Positions 27,188-38,130 are shown, counted from the stretch's first letter. The stretch is 64,000 bases of DNA from Nannocystis sp. (GCF_016714285.1 NZ_JADJNN010000012.1:1-64000); one strand, 5' to 3'. Numbers and translations are program-made. The notes: a model not told the origin generated them from the letters alone.

Positions 27188-29452
27188 TCAGCCGCGGGCG
27201 CCCGGCCAGGCCGCGGGCGCGGCGACCGGGTCGCGGCGCACGGGGTTGCGCGGCCGCTCGTAGCGCGAGCAGAACTTGTCCCACAGGCCGAGCACGCGGT
27301 TGGCCTCGGGGTCGCTGAGGCCCTGGGCCAGCGCGCTCAGCTCGCCGCGCCCGGTGTCGCAGGCCTGCCAGCCCTCGGGGTCGTCCCACGAGCCCTCGAC
27401 CATGCCGCGACCGGAGGGCTGCGGGCGCTGGGCGAGCAGCGCCAGGCGGTCGGCCCAGCCGATCAACAGGCGCCCCTTGCGGACGTTGAACGCGTCCTCC
27501 TGCAGCACCTCCGCGAGCGTGAAGGCCTGCTCCTCGACCATCTGCGTGCCGGTCTCCGGGTCCTCGTACTCGATCGTCAGCATGATCTGGTCCTGCGGGC
27601 GCAGCTTGCCGCCGCGGGCCATCAGGTCGGAGAGGAACAGCTGCGAGGTGTTGGCGAAGTAGTGGATCGCCTGCACGTCCTCCTTCACCACCGAGCTCTC
27701 CTCGCCGTAGAACACGTTCATCCGCAGCGAGGGCGGCAGGTGCAGCTGGAAGTGCACGTCCATCGCCGTGGTCTCGAGCAGCGAGATGAAACGCGCGCCG
27801 AACACCGCGTCGACCTCCGCCTCCGAGCCGAGGAACACGTAGGCCCCCTTGCCGCGCTCGGTCAGCTTGTCGAGCAGCGCGTCGTTGAACTCGCGGCCGA
27901 CGCCGACGCCCGACAGGCGGATCTTCCGCGAATCGTAGTACTTCGAGATCATCGACATCGTCCGCGGGTCGGTGTCGCCGGTGTTGGCCAGCGCGTCTGT
28001 CACCAGGACCACCCGGTTGTTGTAGGTCGGCTGGTACGACGAGTCGGCCAGCGCGTAGCCCTTGCTGAGCCCGAGGTGCACGTCGGTCGAGCCGCGCGGC
28101 TTCATCTTGTCGATCGCCTTCTGCAAGATCTCCGGCTTGTCGCGCCCGACGACGAAGTTCTCGATCGGGGTGCACTCCTCGTGGTCAAACAGCACCACGT
28201 TGACCAGGTCCCCGGTCTTGAGCTGCGAGGTCATCTTGGTCATGCCGCGCTTCAGGTAGTCCATGCGACCCTCGTCCGACATCGAGCCCGAGCGGTCGAC
28301 CACGAAGGTGAGGTTGGCGTTGCGCCGCGCCTGCAGATCGACCGGCCGGCCCTTGATCGCCAGCGCCAGGTTGTAGATGCCCGCCTGGTTCGGATCCGGG
28401 GCGATGTCCGCCAGCACCGAGAAGTCGTCCTGCGGGGCCACCGGGGCGGTCTGGAACGAGAAGTAGTTGAGCAGCTCGTGCGGCCGGATGTGCTCGACCG
28501 GGAGCGGCAAGAACTTCTCGATAGCGAAGATCACCCGCTGCGCCGACGACAGGCTCATCGTGTCGTCGTTGCTGAGGTAGATCGCTTGACCCCAGTCCTT
28601 GTACTGCTCGCGCGGGTCGTCGAGCTGGACCGGCTTCATCTCCTCGTCCGCGGCGATGTCCATCGGCGCCGAGGCCGAGGCCGGCTCCTGCGCCGCCTCG
28701 CCGGCGGACGGGCGGTTACTCGCCTCCCTCGCTTCCTTCTTGGCCAGACGATCGGCCTTGCGCTCGGCGCTGCGCTCCGACAGCGAGGTCTTGTCCGCCG
28801 GCCGCGGGGGCGCCGGGGACGTGGCAACCGGCGCGCTCATCGGCGAAGACATCCCCGCCGACACCTCGGCGGCGGGCGCTGGCCCCGACGCGCGGCCCTT
28901 GCCCGCGCTGTCGCCGTCGCTGGCGTCCTTCCTCGGCGGCGGCGCCGGCTTGTTCGGCGCTGGCGCCCGGGTCGCGGGGTCCGGAGCGCTGGCGCCGTAG
29001 CCCTGACTGGACCCGCCGAGCACGCCGCCGCTGCTGCCGGTCGGCTGGATCGCCGTCGACCCGCCGGCCGAGCCGTACTGAACCTTCTTGTACTTCCCCT
29101 GGTAGCCCGTCGGCGGCTTCGGCTTCGGCGTCGGCTGGCGCGGCCCGCTGGCGATCGGCTGCGGGTGCTCGCCGCCGTAGCAGCGGTCGATGTGGTTGAC
29201 GAGCTTGGGCAGCGCGTTCAGGTTCGGCGCGGGCGGATCGACGCGCGTGTGCGCCGGGTGCGGCCGCGGTGAGAACAGGTGCGGCGGCGCCTCGTAGGCG
29301 CCCTGGCCCTGGACCAGCAGGGCCCCGTTGCCGCCGCCCTGGCCCGGATCGACGGTGCCGCCGATCGGCGTGACGGTCGAGCCGGTGCGGCAACCGACGA
29401 AGCACAGGGGCAGCGACAGCAGGATCCACTTCGCAATAGACGGGGCGTTCAT
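27188..29452 (-). CDS. YfbK-like von Willebrand A lipoprotein
   Basis: 754 residues from ATG 29452, preceded by an excellent GAGGAG ribosome-binding site. Lipobox Cys21 (FVGC). Residues 60-280 are low-complexity with Pro, Ala, Ser and a charged stretch. Then follows the YfbK layout: N-terminal vWA-associated segment (LPLPVEHIRPHELLNYFSF, 315-333), vWA domain with D386, S388, S390 of the MIDAS (VVDRSGSMSDEG), and a C-terminal region like DUF3520 that ends near 700. The extra Trp/Arg-rich tail is unusual. It should bind a ligand at the outer surface in a metal-dependent way. It ends convergent with the DUF4215 lipoprotein. Confidence 0.85.
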   Translation of the reverse strand: MNAPSIAKWILLSLPLCFVGCRTGSTVTPIGGTVDPGQGGGNGALLVQGQGAYEAPPHLFSPRPHPAHTRVDPPAPNLNALPKLVNHIDRCYGGEHPQPIASGPRQPTPKPKPPTGYQGKYKKVQYGSAGGSTAIQPTGSSGGVLGGSSQGYGASAPDPATRAPAPNKPAPPPRKDASDGDSAGKGRASGPAPAAEVSAGMSSPMSAPVATSPAPPRPADKTSLSERSAERKADRLAKKEAREASNRPSAGEAAQEPASASAPMDIAADEEMKPVQLDDPREQYKDWGQAIYLSNDDTMSLSSAQRVIFAIEKFLPLPVEHIRPHELLNYFSFQTAPVAPQDDFSVLADIAPDPNQAGIYNLALAIKGRPVDLQARRNANLTFVVDRSGSMSDEGRMDYLKRGMTKMTSQLKTGDLVNVVLFDHEECTPIENFVVGRDKPEILQKAIDKMKPRGSTDVHLGLSKGYALADSSYQPTYNNRVVLVTDALANTGDTDPRTMSMISKYYDSRKIRLSGVGVGREFNDALLDKLTERGKGAYVFLGSEAEVDAVFGARFISLLETTAMDVHFQLHLPPSLRMNVFYGEESSVVKEDVQAIHYFANTSQLFLSDLMARGGKLRPQDQIMLTIEYEDPETGTQMVEEQAFTLAEVLQEDAFNVRKGRLLIGWADRLALLAQRPQPSGRGMVEGSWDDPEGWQACDTGRGELSALAQGLSDPEANRVLGLWDKFCSRYERPRNPVRRDPVAAPAAWPGARG

Positions 29453-29782
29453 CGTTGTCTCCTCGAGCCTTCTTTGCAGCAGGGACCGAGCATGGCACAG
29501 ATCGTCGGCCGTCTCGGCCGCGATCGCCGGGGTCCCCGGGCGCCCCTGGAACGACGCCCCGAGCCCCGACCTTTCGCCCACCCGAGAAATTTGTCCACGG
29601 CCCGCGGAGACCGCCATAAACGGTGTTCTGATGGCCCCGGCGCTCGCCGGTGCCCGCCGCTCGCGCGCCACCACCTGCGCGCGCCCGCTCGCCTGGCTGT
29701 CAGGACATGCTCTCGCGGACACCCACTCGCGCTCGCACGCCCGCAAAGCACTCGCACAGCACCTGTACTGAAGCCGGTGATG

Positions 29783-29816
29783 GCATGTCCCAAAGGACAT
29801 GTCCATCGGGACATGC
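29783..29816. repeat. Perfect double hairpin of the GGACATGTCC type
   Basis: GCATGTCC-CAAA-GGACATGTCC-ATCG-GGACATGC: the central 10-mer is itself palindromic and can pair with either flank, giving two mutually exclusive 8-bp stem-loops with 4-nt loops. Non-coding. Confidence 0.85.
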
Positions 29817-29942
29817 AGCAGCGCATCGGCACGGTGACCGACGAGGTCGATCAGGGCCCAGTACTGCGCGCATGTCAAGCCGTGGGGCCCGGCGGTCCGG
29901 CGGACCTGGCCCGCGGACTTGGCCCGCGCCGGGCGTGGGTGC

Positions 29943-29948
29943 GACAAT
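29943..29948 (+). promoter_or_regulatory. GACAAT -10-like box
   Basis: GACAAT followed by seven bases (CACGGCG) before GTG 29956; supports that start. Confidence 0.4.
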
Positions 29949-29955
29949 CACGGCG

Positions 29956-31146
29956 GTGGACTCGCTGCTCCTCGTCGTCGCCGAACTGGTGGCGGTGCCG
30001 CGTCTCGTCGCGGCCGTGCTGTTGCTCGCGATCGGCGGCGGCACGCTGCTCGTGCTCGGGCAGTGGACCTTCGGGCGGCGCCTGCGGGCCCGCCTGCAGC
30101 GCTGGTGGCGGCGTCTGCTGTGGGCCACCGTCGGCGGCCTCGGTGCGCTCCTGCTCGGGCTCCTGCTGATCGACCTCCTGCTGTTCGCGCCGGCCCTGCG
30201 CATCGCCCTCGACCAGGTCGAGCTGCGATCGGGCGTCGACGTCAGCTTCCAGCGAGCGCGCGGCAGCCTGTTCACCGGACGCCTCGAGCTCGAGGACGTG
30301 AGCGTGCGCCGCAGCGGCCGCGGCCTCGACTTCTCGCTCACGGTCCGCGAGCTCGTCGTCGACGTCGACATGCTCGGCCTCCTCCGCGACGAGCTGCCGA
30401 TCGCCGAGCTGCGGGTGGCCGGGGTGCGCGGCTCGCTGGTACGGCGGGAGGAGGGCGCCCCGGGTCCGGCGCGGCGCTTTGCGATCGCCAGCCTCGACCT
30501 CCGCGACGTCCAGCTCGACTTCGAGGACACGATCACCGCGCCGTTCCGCAATCTCCCGCTCGAGTTCGAGGTGCTGCAGATAAGCCCCCTGCGCAGCGAC
30601 TACGCCATGCTCGACGTGGTGTGCGGCAGCGAGGCCCGCGGCAGCGCCCGCGGCCACCGCTTCAGCGCCGGCGGCCACGCCTGGCAGGCCCGCGGGATCC
30701 CGGTCGGCCCCGCCGCGCACAAGCTCGGCGCCGCCGGGCGCTGGATCCGGGGTGGTGACCTCGACGTGACCCTGCGCTGCGCCGGCGACCGCGACGCCGC
30801 CGAGCTCTCCCTCGCCGTCGACCTCCGCCTGCACAACTTCAAGATCGCCCCGCCCGGCGACAGCGATCGCAGCCTGCCCGTCAGCCGAATCACCGATGCC
30901 CTCACCCGCCTGGGCCCCGAGATCCAGTTTCACTTCAGCTTCTCGCTCCCGCGCGAGCGCTTTCACGGCGCCAGCAACGTCGGCAGCCTCGGCCTGTGGG
31001 AGGGCGCGATCCAGGCCTGGAACCTCGAGCTCGGGACTCGCCTCGGCCTCGGCGGCGACGACCTGCGCATGCTCGGCGTCGGCTCGCGCGTGCTGGACCG
31101 ATTGCGACAGGACGGTCGACCCGCGCCCGATCGGCGGCGTGATTGA
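29956..31146 (+). CDS. Membrane protein with AsmA-like periplasmic domain
   Basis: 396 residues from GTG 29956. Two membrane helices (about 16-35 and 56-78) are separated by a basic loop (RRLRARLQRWWRR), which places the long C-terminal part outside the cytoplasm. That part starts LRIALDQVELRSGVDVSF and continues with repeating beta-strand patterns (GRLELEDVSVRR, LRVAGVRGSLV, SLDLRDVQLDF), as in AsmA/DUF748 proteins that form a lipid-transporting groove. It is short compared with AsmA (about 600). Involvement in envelope lipid transport is inferred. The next gene may start inside or just after its stop (TTGA overlap possible). Confidence 0.6.
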   Translation: MDSLLLVVAELVAVPRLVAAVLLLAIGGGTLLVLGQWTFGRRLRARLQRWWRRLLWATVGGLGALLLGLLLIDLLLFAPALRIALDQVELRSGVDVSFQRARGSLFTGRLELEDVSVRRSGRGLDFSLTVRELVVDVDMLGLLRDELPIAELRVAGVRGSLVRREEGAPGPARRFAIASLDLRDVQLDFEDTITAPFRNLPLEFEVLQISPLRSDYAMLDVVCGSEARGSARGHRFSAGGHAWQARGIPVGPAAHKLGAAGRWIRGGDLDVTLRCAGDRDAAELSLAVDLRLHNFKIAPPGDSDRSLPVSRITDALTRLGPEIQFHFSFSLPRERFHGASNVGSLGLWEGAIQAWNLELGTRLGLGGDDLRMLGVGSRVLDRLRQDGRPAPDRRRD

Positions 31147-31178
31147 CCCGTCGTCGCGCATTTGCAAGGATCGGCCGC

Positions 31179-31982
31179 ATGCTTGGCCTACGTATCAGCC
31201 GCCTCGTCCACGCCACGCTCGCGGGCGGCGGCCTCGCCCTCACCACCGGCTGTCCCAGCGGCGGGCAGGACACCGACACCGACACGGACACCGATAGCAC
31301 CGGCACCGACGGCGACAGCGACGATCCCACCACGACCGTCACGCCGACCACCGACCCGCCGCCGCCACCTCCTCCGCCGGTCGACGTCACGCCGCCGCAG
31401 CTGATCGCCGTCGAGTTCATCGACCCGCAGATCCTCCGCCTCACCTTCACCGAGGCGATCGCCCCGGTCGACGACGTGAACCCCAAGCGCTTCCGCCTCA
31501 GCGTCGGTCGCTACCAGAAGAACGATTACTACGACGACTATCGGCGCACGATCTATAGCGACCCGGAGCAGTACAACCACCAGCAGTACTGCAAGGAGGT
31601 CTGCTACGACTACGGTTACTGCTACTACCAGTGTTACTACGGGCCCACGCTCGAGCTCGATCCCCTCGACGTCCTCGCCGACGCCTACAACCCGGCCCAG
31701 GTCGTGCTGCTGCTCACCCAGCCGGCCACCACCAATCTGTGCAACTTGATCAACGCGATCAGCGGCGACCCGGAGCGCCCCGCCGGCCTCCTGCTGCACT
31801 ACGCGGACGGCGGCGCCGCCCAGATCACGGACCTCGTCGGCATCCCGCTCGCCAGCTTCGGCGCCAGCTGGGTGAAGGAGGGCAACAACCCCTTCATGTA
31901 CGTCGACGACCTCAAGTTCCCCGAGCTCAACCCCTTCCTGCCGATCCCCTGCCCGTTCGAGATGCCCGTGCCTCCGCCCTGA
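31179..31982 (+). CDS. Lipoprotein with Tyr-rich Ig-like domain
   Basis: 267 residues from ATG 31179 (TTG 31143 is possible). The lipobox Cys25 (TTGC) is followed by a DTDTDTD/Thr/Pro linker. The mature part opens VTPPQLIAVEFIDPQILRLTFTEAI, which resembles the bacterial Ig-like fold that senses strand pairing in surface proteins. It then has a remarkable Tyr/Cys/Asp-rich insertion (NDYYDDYRRTIYSD, CKEVCYDYGYCYYQCYYG) and ends FEMPVPPP. The four Cys in the insertion could bind metal or pair as disulfides. Probably co-transcribed with the AsmA-like gene 32 bp upstream. Confidence 0.68.
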   Translation: MLGLRISRLVHATLAGGGLALTTGCPSGGQDTDTDTDTDSTGTDGDSDDPTTTVTPTTDPPPPPPPPVDVTPPQLIAVEFIDPQILRLTFTEAIAPVDDVNPKRFRLSVGRYQKNDYYDDYRRTIYSDPEQYNHQQYCKEVCYDYGYCYYQCYYGPTLELDPLDVLADAYNPAQVVLLLTQPATTNLCNLINAISGDPERPAGLLLHYADGGAAQITDLVGIPLASFGASWVKEGNNPFMYVDDLKFPELNPFLPIPCPFEMPVPPP

Positions 31983-32024
31983 GCTCGGCCGCCCGCGCAG
32001 CTTGCGCGAGCGCGCGCCGACAGG

Positions 32025-32040
32025 CTGACCTTTCGGACAG
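32025..32040 (+). repeat. CTGACCTTTCGGACAG element
   Basis: Almost identical to 6461-6476 (CTGACCTCTCGGACAG), each upstream of a kinase-fold gene. It lies directly before the region where a -35 box of kinase 2 would be (TTGTGG at 32042). Confidence 0.5.
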
Positions 32041-32062
32041 GTTGTGGCCCGGCCCCGCCGGG

Positions 32063-32068
32063 TATACT
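32063..32068 (+). promoter_or_regulatory. TATACT -10 box of kinase 2
   Basis: TATACT then eight bases (CCGCCGCC) before ATG 32077. It is the same hexamer and nearly the same spacing as in kinase 1. Confidence 0.5.
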
Positions 32069-32076
32069 CCGCCGCC

Positions 32077-33843
<1,767 letters not shown>

Positions 33844-33851
33844 GCTGCACC

Positions 33852-33891
33852 CAAGGACATGTTCCAAGGGGCATGTCCCAAGGACCATGCC
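33852..33891. repeat. Compound GGACATG/CATGTCC cluster
   Basis: CAAGGACATG, TTCC, AAGGGGCATGTCCC and AAGGACCATG follow one another directly after the kinase 2 stop, non-coding. It may act as the end-of-gene hairpin for kinase 2. Confidence 0.6.
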
Positions 33892-34089
33892 TCGCGCGCA
33901 GGCGCGCCCACGGCCGCAGCGGAGCACGCGCCCGCGCGCTGGCACAATCGCCGCACCGCGGGCCATTGCGCGCCGGGCCTACCTCCACGCCTGTGACAGC
34001 ACACGCTCCCCCCGCAGATCCCTGCTAGCGAGGCGGCCGCGACTCGGTTCTACTGGGGGCCGTTCCTGCGAACGAGTGCGAGGTTGGTC

Positions 34090-36210
34090 ATGACAACGAG
34101 AATCTATCTGCTCCTCACGGGTGCGTGTGTGCTCGCCACGGCGTGCAGCGACGACGGTCGCGCCGAATCCAACAGCAACACCGATGGCGGCAGCGGCAGC
34201 GTCAGCGCCAGCGGCGCGACCGATGCCGACACCGAACCGGTGCCGACCACCAGTCCGACGACCGACCCGAGCGGCGGCACGCCGGGCACCGCGAGCCAGA
34301 CCAGCGAGGCGACCGAGGCCACCACCGTCGACCCGAGCGCGGGCACGGTGATGACCAGCGCCGACACGACCACCGGCGACGACCCGATCGTCGAGGTCGT
34401 GATCGATCCGCTCGACGCGATCGTCACCGTGATCGACGGCCAGATCCCCGCGCCGCTGCAGTACACCGCCAAGGGCATCACCCAGAACAACGTCGAGATC
34501 CCGCTCGACGGCACCTGGACCTACGACCGCCTCGACCTCGCCAGCCTCGGCGGCCAGTCCGGCTCCTTCACCGCGACGGGCTTCGCTGGCGGCAAGGGCA
34601 CCGTCAGCTTCGACCCCGCCGGCGACCTCCTCCCGGTCCAGACCTCCGCCACCGTCAAGCTGCAGTACACCAGCGAGCCCGACCCCGTCGACCCCGGCAT
34701 CAAGGACGGCTTCGGCATGGCCGTCGAGCCCGACCCGGCGATGGTCCTGCTCTACCCCTACGACAAGACCGTGTTCCCTCGCGGCCTCACCGGCCCGACC
34801 GTGCAGTGGAACGGCGGCGCCGCCGACGACCTCTACTACATCCACGTCTACAGCGACTTCTTCGAGTTCAAGGGCTACACCAAGGTCCCGCCGCCCTCGC
34901 GCTACAACTTCCCGAAGCTGCCCGCGGACGTGTGGCTCAAGCTCACCGCCTCGACCGAGGGCCCGGTGACCTTCGACATCCAGCGCTTCGACGGCAACAA
35001 GGCCTACCTCGCCAAGACCCAGACCTGGACGATCGCCCCCGCCAACCTCACCGGCGCCGTCTACTACTGGGAGGTCAACAACGGCAACGTCGTCCGCCTC
35101 AAGATCGGCGACCCCGCCCCGCAGCAGTTCATCAACAAGCCGCCGGGCGTCGCCTGCGTCGCCTGTCACAGCGTCTCGAAGGACGGCTCGCGCATCGCCG
35201 CCGCCTTCCACGGCGGCTACAGCCCGTGGAACGTGATCGAGGCCGCGACCGGCAACGTGCTCTACTTCCCGAACATCGCCTCCGGTTTCCAGGCCATCTC
35301 GCCCAACGGCTCGCACGTGCTGTGGGGCCAGTCCGACGAGACCGGCTCGCTCAAGCTGACGACCTTCGACAACGCCGCCGTGCTCACCACCCTGACCACC
35401 CCGGGTGGCAAGCCGGTCCACCCGGCCTGGGCCGGCGATCCCAGCCGCGTCGCCTTCGCGCGCAAGACCGACGGCAACTGGCTCGACTTCAACAACAGCG
35501 AGCTGTGGACCGCCAACGTCGATCTCATGACCAACAGCTTCTCGAACGTGAAGCAGATCGTCGACAAGGCCCCGCCGCTCGGCACCACCACCTTCCCGAC
35601 CTTCGCCCCCGACTCCGAGTGGATCGCGTTCAGCCGCCTCAACCAGGCCCGCACCCGCGGCGCCGTCACCGAGGTCTGGCTCACCAACTTCGACGGCAGC
35701 GCCCAGATGCGCCTCGACAAGGCCAACGGCCTCGGCATCATCGAGCCCGGCCAGGACCAGACCACCTACGAGCCCACCTTCCTCCCGGTCTCCGTCGGCG
35801 GCTACTTCTGGCTCATCATCGGCAGCGAGCGCAAGTACGGCAACACCCTCACCGACACCAACCCCGGCAGCCGTCGCAAGCAGCTGTGGGTCTCGGCGAT
35901 CGACGCCAACATCCAGCCCGGCCAGGACCCGAGCCACCCGCCGTTCTGGCTGCCCGGTCAGGAGCTCAACAACTCCAACATGCGCGGCGAGTGGGCGCTC
36001 GCCCCGTGCAAGCAGATCGGCGAGGGCTGCAACGCCGGCTTCGACTGCTGCGGCGGCTTCTGCTACCCGCCCGCCGAGGGCGAGGAGCCGACCTGCAACG
36101 ACATGCCCGACAGCTGCTCGCACATGGGCGACGCCTGTGAGGTCGACGCGGCCTGCTGCGAGGGCGAGGGCAGCTGCATCGGCGGCTTCTGCTCGATCAT
36201 GCCCGGCTGA
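34090..36210 (+). CDS. Lipoprotein with TolB-like propeller, haem c motif and Cys-rich tail
   Basis: 706 residues from ATG 34090 after GAGG. The lipobox Cys19 (ATAC) is followed by a Thr/Ser linker of about 80 residues. A beta-rich region precedes one haem-binding motif C356-V-A-C359-H360, immediately before PD40-like propeller repeats (SVSKDGSRIAAAF, ISPNGSHVLWGQ, FAPDSEWIAFSR). The tail has two knottin-like modules (EGCNAGFDCCGGFCYPP and DACEVDAACCEGEGSCIGGFC). Single-CxxCH propeller lipoproteins of this kind are frequent in myxobacteria. An electron-transfer or redox-sensing role at the surface is possible but not demonstrated. Confidence 0.8.
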   Translation: MTTRIYLLLTGACVLATACSDDGRAESNSNTDGGSGSVSASGATDADTEPVPTTSPTTDPSGGTPGTASQTSEATEATTVDPSAGTVMTSADTTTGDDPIVEVVIDPLDAIVTVIDGQIPAPLQYTAKGITQNNVEIPLDGTWTYDRLDLASLGGQSGSFTATGFAGGKGTVSFDPAGDLLPVQTSATVKLQYTSEPDPVDPGIKDGFGMAVEPDPAMVLLYPYDKTVFPRGLTGPTVQWNGGAADDLYYIHVYSDFFEFKGYTKVPPPSRYNFPKLPADVWLKLTASTEGPVTFDIQRFDGNKAYLAKTQTWTIAPANLTGAVYYWEVNNGNVVRLKIGDPAPQQFINKPPGVACVACHSVSKDGSRIAAAFHGGYSPWNVIEAATGNVLYFPNIASGFQAISPNGSHVLWGQSDETGSLKLTTFDNAAVLTTLTTPGGKPVHPAWAGDPSRVAFARKTDGNWLDFNNSELWTANVDLMTNSFSNVKQIVDKAPPLGTTTFPTFAPDSEWIAFSRLNQARTRGAVTEVWLTNFDGSAQMRLDKANGLGIIEPGQDQTTYEPTFLPVSVGGYFWLIIGSERKYGNTLTDTNPGSRRKQLWVSAIDANIQPGQDPSHPPFWLPGQELNNSNMRGEWALAPCKQIGEGCNAGFDCCGGFCYPPAEGEEPTCNDMPDSCSHMGDACEVDAACCEGEGSCIGGFCSIMPG

Positions 36211-36274
36211 TCGACGCAGCCCACACGCATTGAACGTGACCCTCGGGCCAGCAGCGGCCGGTCCGGGGGTCACG

Positions 36275-36374
36275 GCGTTCGGGCGCTTGGCAAGCGGCGC
36301 CGCGTCCACGCCAGCGTTGGTGGCCGCCACGTTGGCCACGGTCATTGCGTTCGGGCGCTTGGCAAGCGGCGCCG
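36275..36374. repeat. Pair of 28-bp direct repeats
   Basis: GCGTTCGGGCGCTTGGCAAG plus GCGGCGCCG at 36275-36302 and 36347-36374, identical, 72 bp start to start. The second copy ends 9 bp before the -10 box of the RCK protein gene. Confidence 0.85.
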
Positions 36375-36382
36375 GCCCGCGG

Positions 36383-36388
36383 TAGCGT
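36383..36388 (+). promoter_or_regulatory. TAGCGT -10-like box
   Basis: TAGCGT followed by nine bases before ATG 36398. Confidence 0.35.
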
Positions 36389-36397
36389 GCGCGCACG

Positions 36398-37462
36398 ATG
36401 GCCGTCCAGGTGCGCCGGGTGCATACGCCGCTGCGGGCCCGGCTGCGCTTCGGGGCCTACGCCGCGCGCCTCCTGGTCGGCCGCTTGCTGGTGCTGACGA
36501 CCCTGCTGGTGGTCGGCGGCGCGACCCTGCTGTGGCGCGGCGATCCGGCGGTGGTCGAGCACCTCGACTTCGTCGGCGCCTGCTTCCTGGTCTACACCCA
36601 GCTGTTCTTCGAGCACCTCACCGACCTGCCGGGCGACTGGGTGCTGCGGATCATGTACTTCACGGTGCCGGTCGCCGGCGCCTTCATCATCGCCGAGGGC
36701 CTGCTGAAGGTCGGCACCTCGCTGATGGACTTCAACAACCACCGGCAGGCCTGGGTGCGCATCATGGCGGAGATCTACCGCGACCACATCGTCCTGATCG
36801 GCCTCGGCCACGTCGGCTTCCGCGTCCTCGGCGAGCTGCTCGGCCGCGGCCGCCAGGTCATCGCCGTCGAGGCTCTCGACCACGGCCAATTCGTCGAGGA
36901 GGCCCGCGCCCGCGGCGTGCCGCTCGTCATCGGCGACGCCCGCCGCGAGAGCCTGCTGCGCGACCTCGGCATCGAGCACGCCGCCTGCGTGATCGCCTGC
37001 ACCGACAACGACCTCGTCAACCTCGAGATCGCCCTCGACGTGCGCACCATCAACCCGAAGGTCCGCCTCGTCATGCGCTTCTTCGACCAGAACATGGCCC
37101 AGAAGCTCGGCAAGGCGTTCCACGTCGACTCGACCTTCTCCACCTCGGCCCTCGCCGCGCCGCTGTTCGCCGCCGCCGCCCTCGACGAGCAGGTCCTCGG
37201 CGCCTACCGCCTCGGCGACACCGTGATGGCCAGCGTGCAGATCGACCTCCACCCCGGCAGCCCGTTGATCGCCAAGCCGCTGCGCGAGGCCGAGGAGCTG
37301 CTCGACGCCGCGATCGTCGGCATCCGCCGCGAGAAGCAGGCGGCCACCCACAAGTTCTCGCGCAGCGAGTCCCTGCGCCAGGGCGACGCGCTCATCTGCC
37401 ACGTCGCCGTCGAGGAGATCGCCGGCGTGAAGCGCCGCGCAGCGCCCACCGCGACCACCTGA
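36398..37462 (+). CDS. Potassium-channel-like membrane protein with RCK (TrkA-N/TrkA-C) domains
   Basis: 354 residues. Two membrane helices (about 25-46 and 86-105) flank a hydrophobic hairpin (57-75), the two-TM channel topology. Next comes a TrkA-N Rossmann domain (IVLIGLGHVGFRVLG, Gly135/137/140; then DARRESLLRDLGI, CTDNDLVNLEIAL) and a TrkA-C domain near 270-345. The loop that should carry the TVGYG selectivity filter reads LTDLPGDW, so K+ selectivity is not supported. It may be a channel-derived regulator or have another filter chemistry. The gene is followed after 17 bp by an SDR-like reductase. Confidence 0.8.
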   Translation: MAVQVRRVHTPLRARLRFGAYAARLLVGRLLVLTTLLVVGGATLLWRGDPAVVEHLDFVGACFLVYTQLFFEHLTDLPGDWVLRIMYFTVPVAGAFIIAEGLLKVGTSLMDFNNHRQAWVRIMAEIYRDHIVLIGLGHVGFRVLGELLGRGRQVIAVEALDHGQFVEEARARGVPLVIGDARRESLLRDLGIEHAACVIACTDNDLVNLEIALDVRTINPKVRLVMRFFDQNMAQKLGKAFHVDSTFSTSALAAPLFAAAALDEQVLGAYRLGDTVMASVQIDLHPGSPLIAKPLREAEELLDAAIVGIRREKQAATHKFSRSESLRQGDALICHVAVEEIAGVKRRAAPTATT

Positions 37463-37479
37463 TCGCTTATCTTCACGCC

Positions 37480-38130
37480 ATGCGACTGATCGTCTTCGGC
37501 GCGTCCGGCCAGTGCGGCCGCATCCTCGTCGAGCTCGCCGCGGCCGCGGGCCATGAGGTCAGCGCGCAGGTCCGCGACGGCGCCGACTACACGCCGCCAG
37601 CCGGCGTCCGGGTGCTGCGCGGCGACCCGCTCGACGCCGCCTTCGTGGCCGCCGCGATCGTCGGCCACGATCACGTCGCCAGCGGCCTCGGCCTGCGCCG
37701 CAGCAACCCGGCGAACCCGTGGTCGCGGCTGGTCTCCCCGCCGGACTTCTGCTCGCGCAGCGCCGCCCACATCGTCGCTGGCATGCGGGCCGCCGGGGTC
37801 ACGCGGGTCACGGCGATCAGCGCGGCCGGGGTGGGGGACAGCGCCGCCCGCATGAATTGGCTGATGCGCTTCTTCGTGGCGACCAGCAACGTGGGCGTCG
37901 GCTACCGCGACCTCGCCGTGATGGAGCGGGTCTACGCCGCGAGCGGCCTCGACTGGCAGACGCCGCGCCCGACTCGCCTGACGGACGGCCCCGCCAGCGG
38001 CGCGGTGATCGAGACCGACGCCTTCCCGATCTCCGCCGCCATCGCCCGCGCCGACGTGGCCGCGTACATGCTTGCGCAGCTGCAGGCCCCGACCTTCGCC
38101 CGCCGCACGCCGACGATCACCCGCGGGTGA
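37480..38130 (+). CDS. NAD(P)-binding SDR-like oxidoreductase
   Basis: 216 residues. The NAD(P) motif GASGQCG (7-13) opens a Rossmann fold of the atypical extended SDR type (SDR_a5/NmrA-like), with LRGDPLD and AISAAGVGDS at the usual places. The catalytic Tyr-x3-Lys of classical SDRs is not seen, as is normal in this subgroup; such proteins reduce flavins or quinones or sense redox state. TTATCT lies 7 nt before ATG 37480, so the gene may have its own leaderless promoter although it directly follows the RCK gene. Confidence 0.8.
   Translation: MRLIVFGASGQCGRILVELAAAAGHEVSAQVRDGADYTPPAGVRVLRGDPLDAAFVAAAIVGHDHVASGLGLRRSNPANPWSRLVSPPDFCSRSAAHIVAGMRAAGVTRVTAISAAGVGDSAARMNWLMRFFVATSNVGVGYRDLAVMERVYAASGLDWQTPRPTRLTDGPASGAVIETDAFPISAAIARADVAAYMLAQLQAPTFARRTPTITRG

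Larger units (their letters stand above)
29453..29955. other. 503-bp intergenic region with double hairpin
   Basis: Divergent spacer between the vWA lipoprotein and the AsmA-like gene. It contains the compound palindrome at 29783-29816 and GACAAT just before the downstream GTG. Long open frames here lack a start signal, homology or sensible composition; nothing else is recognised. Confidence 0.5.
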
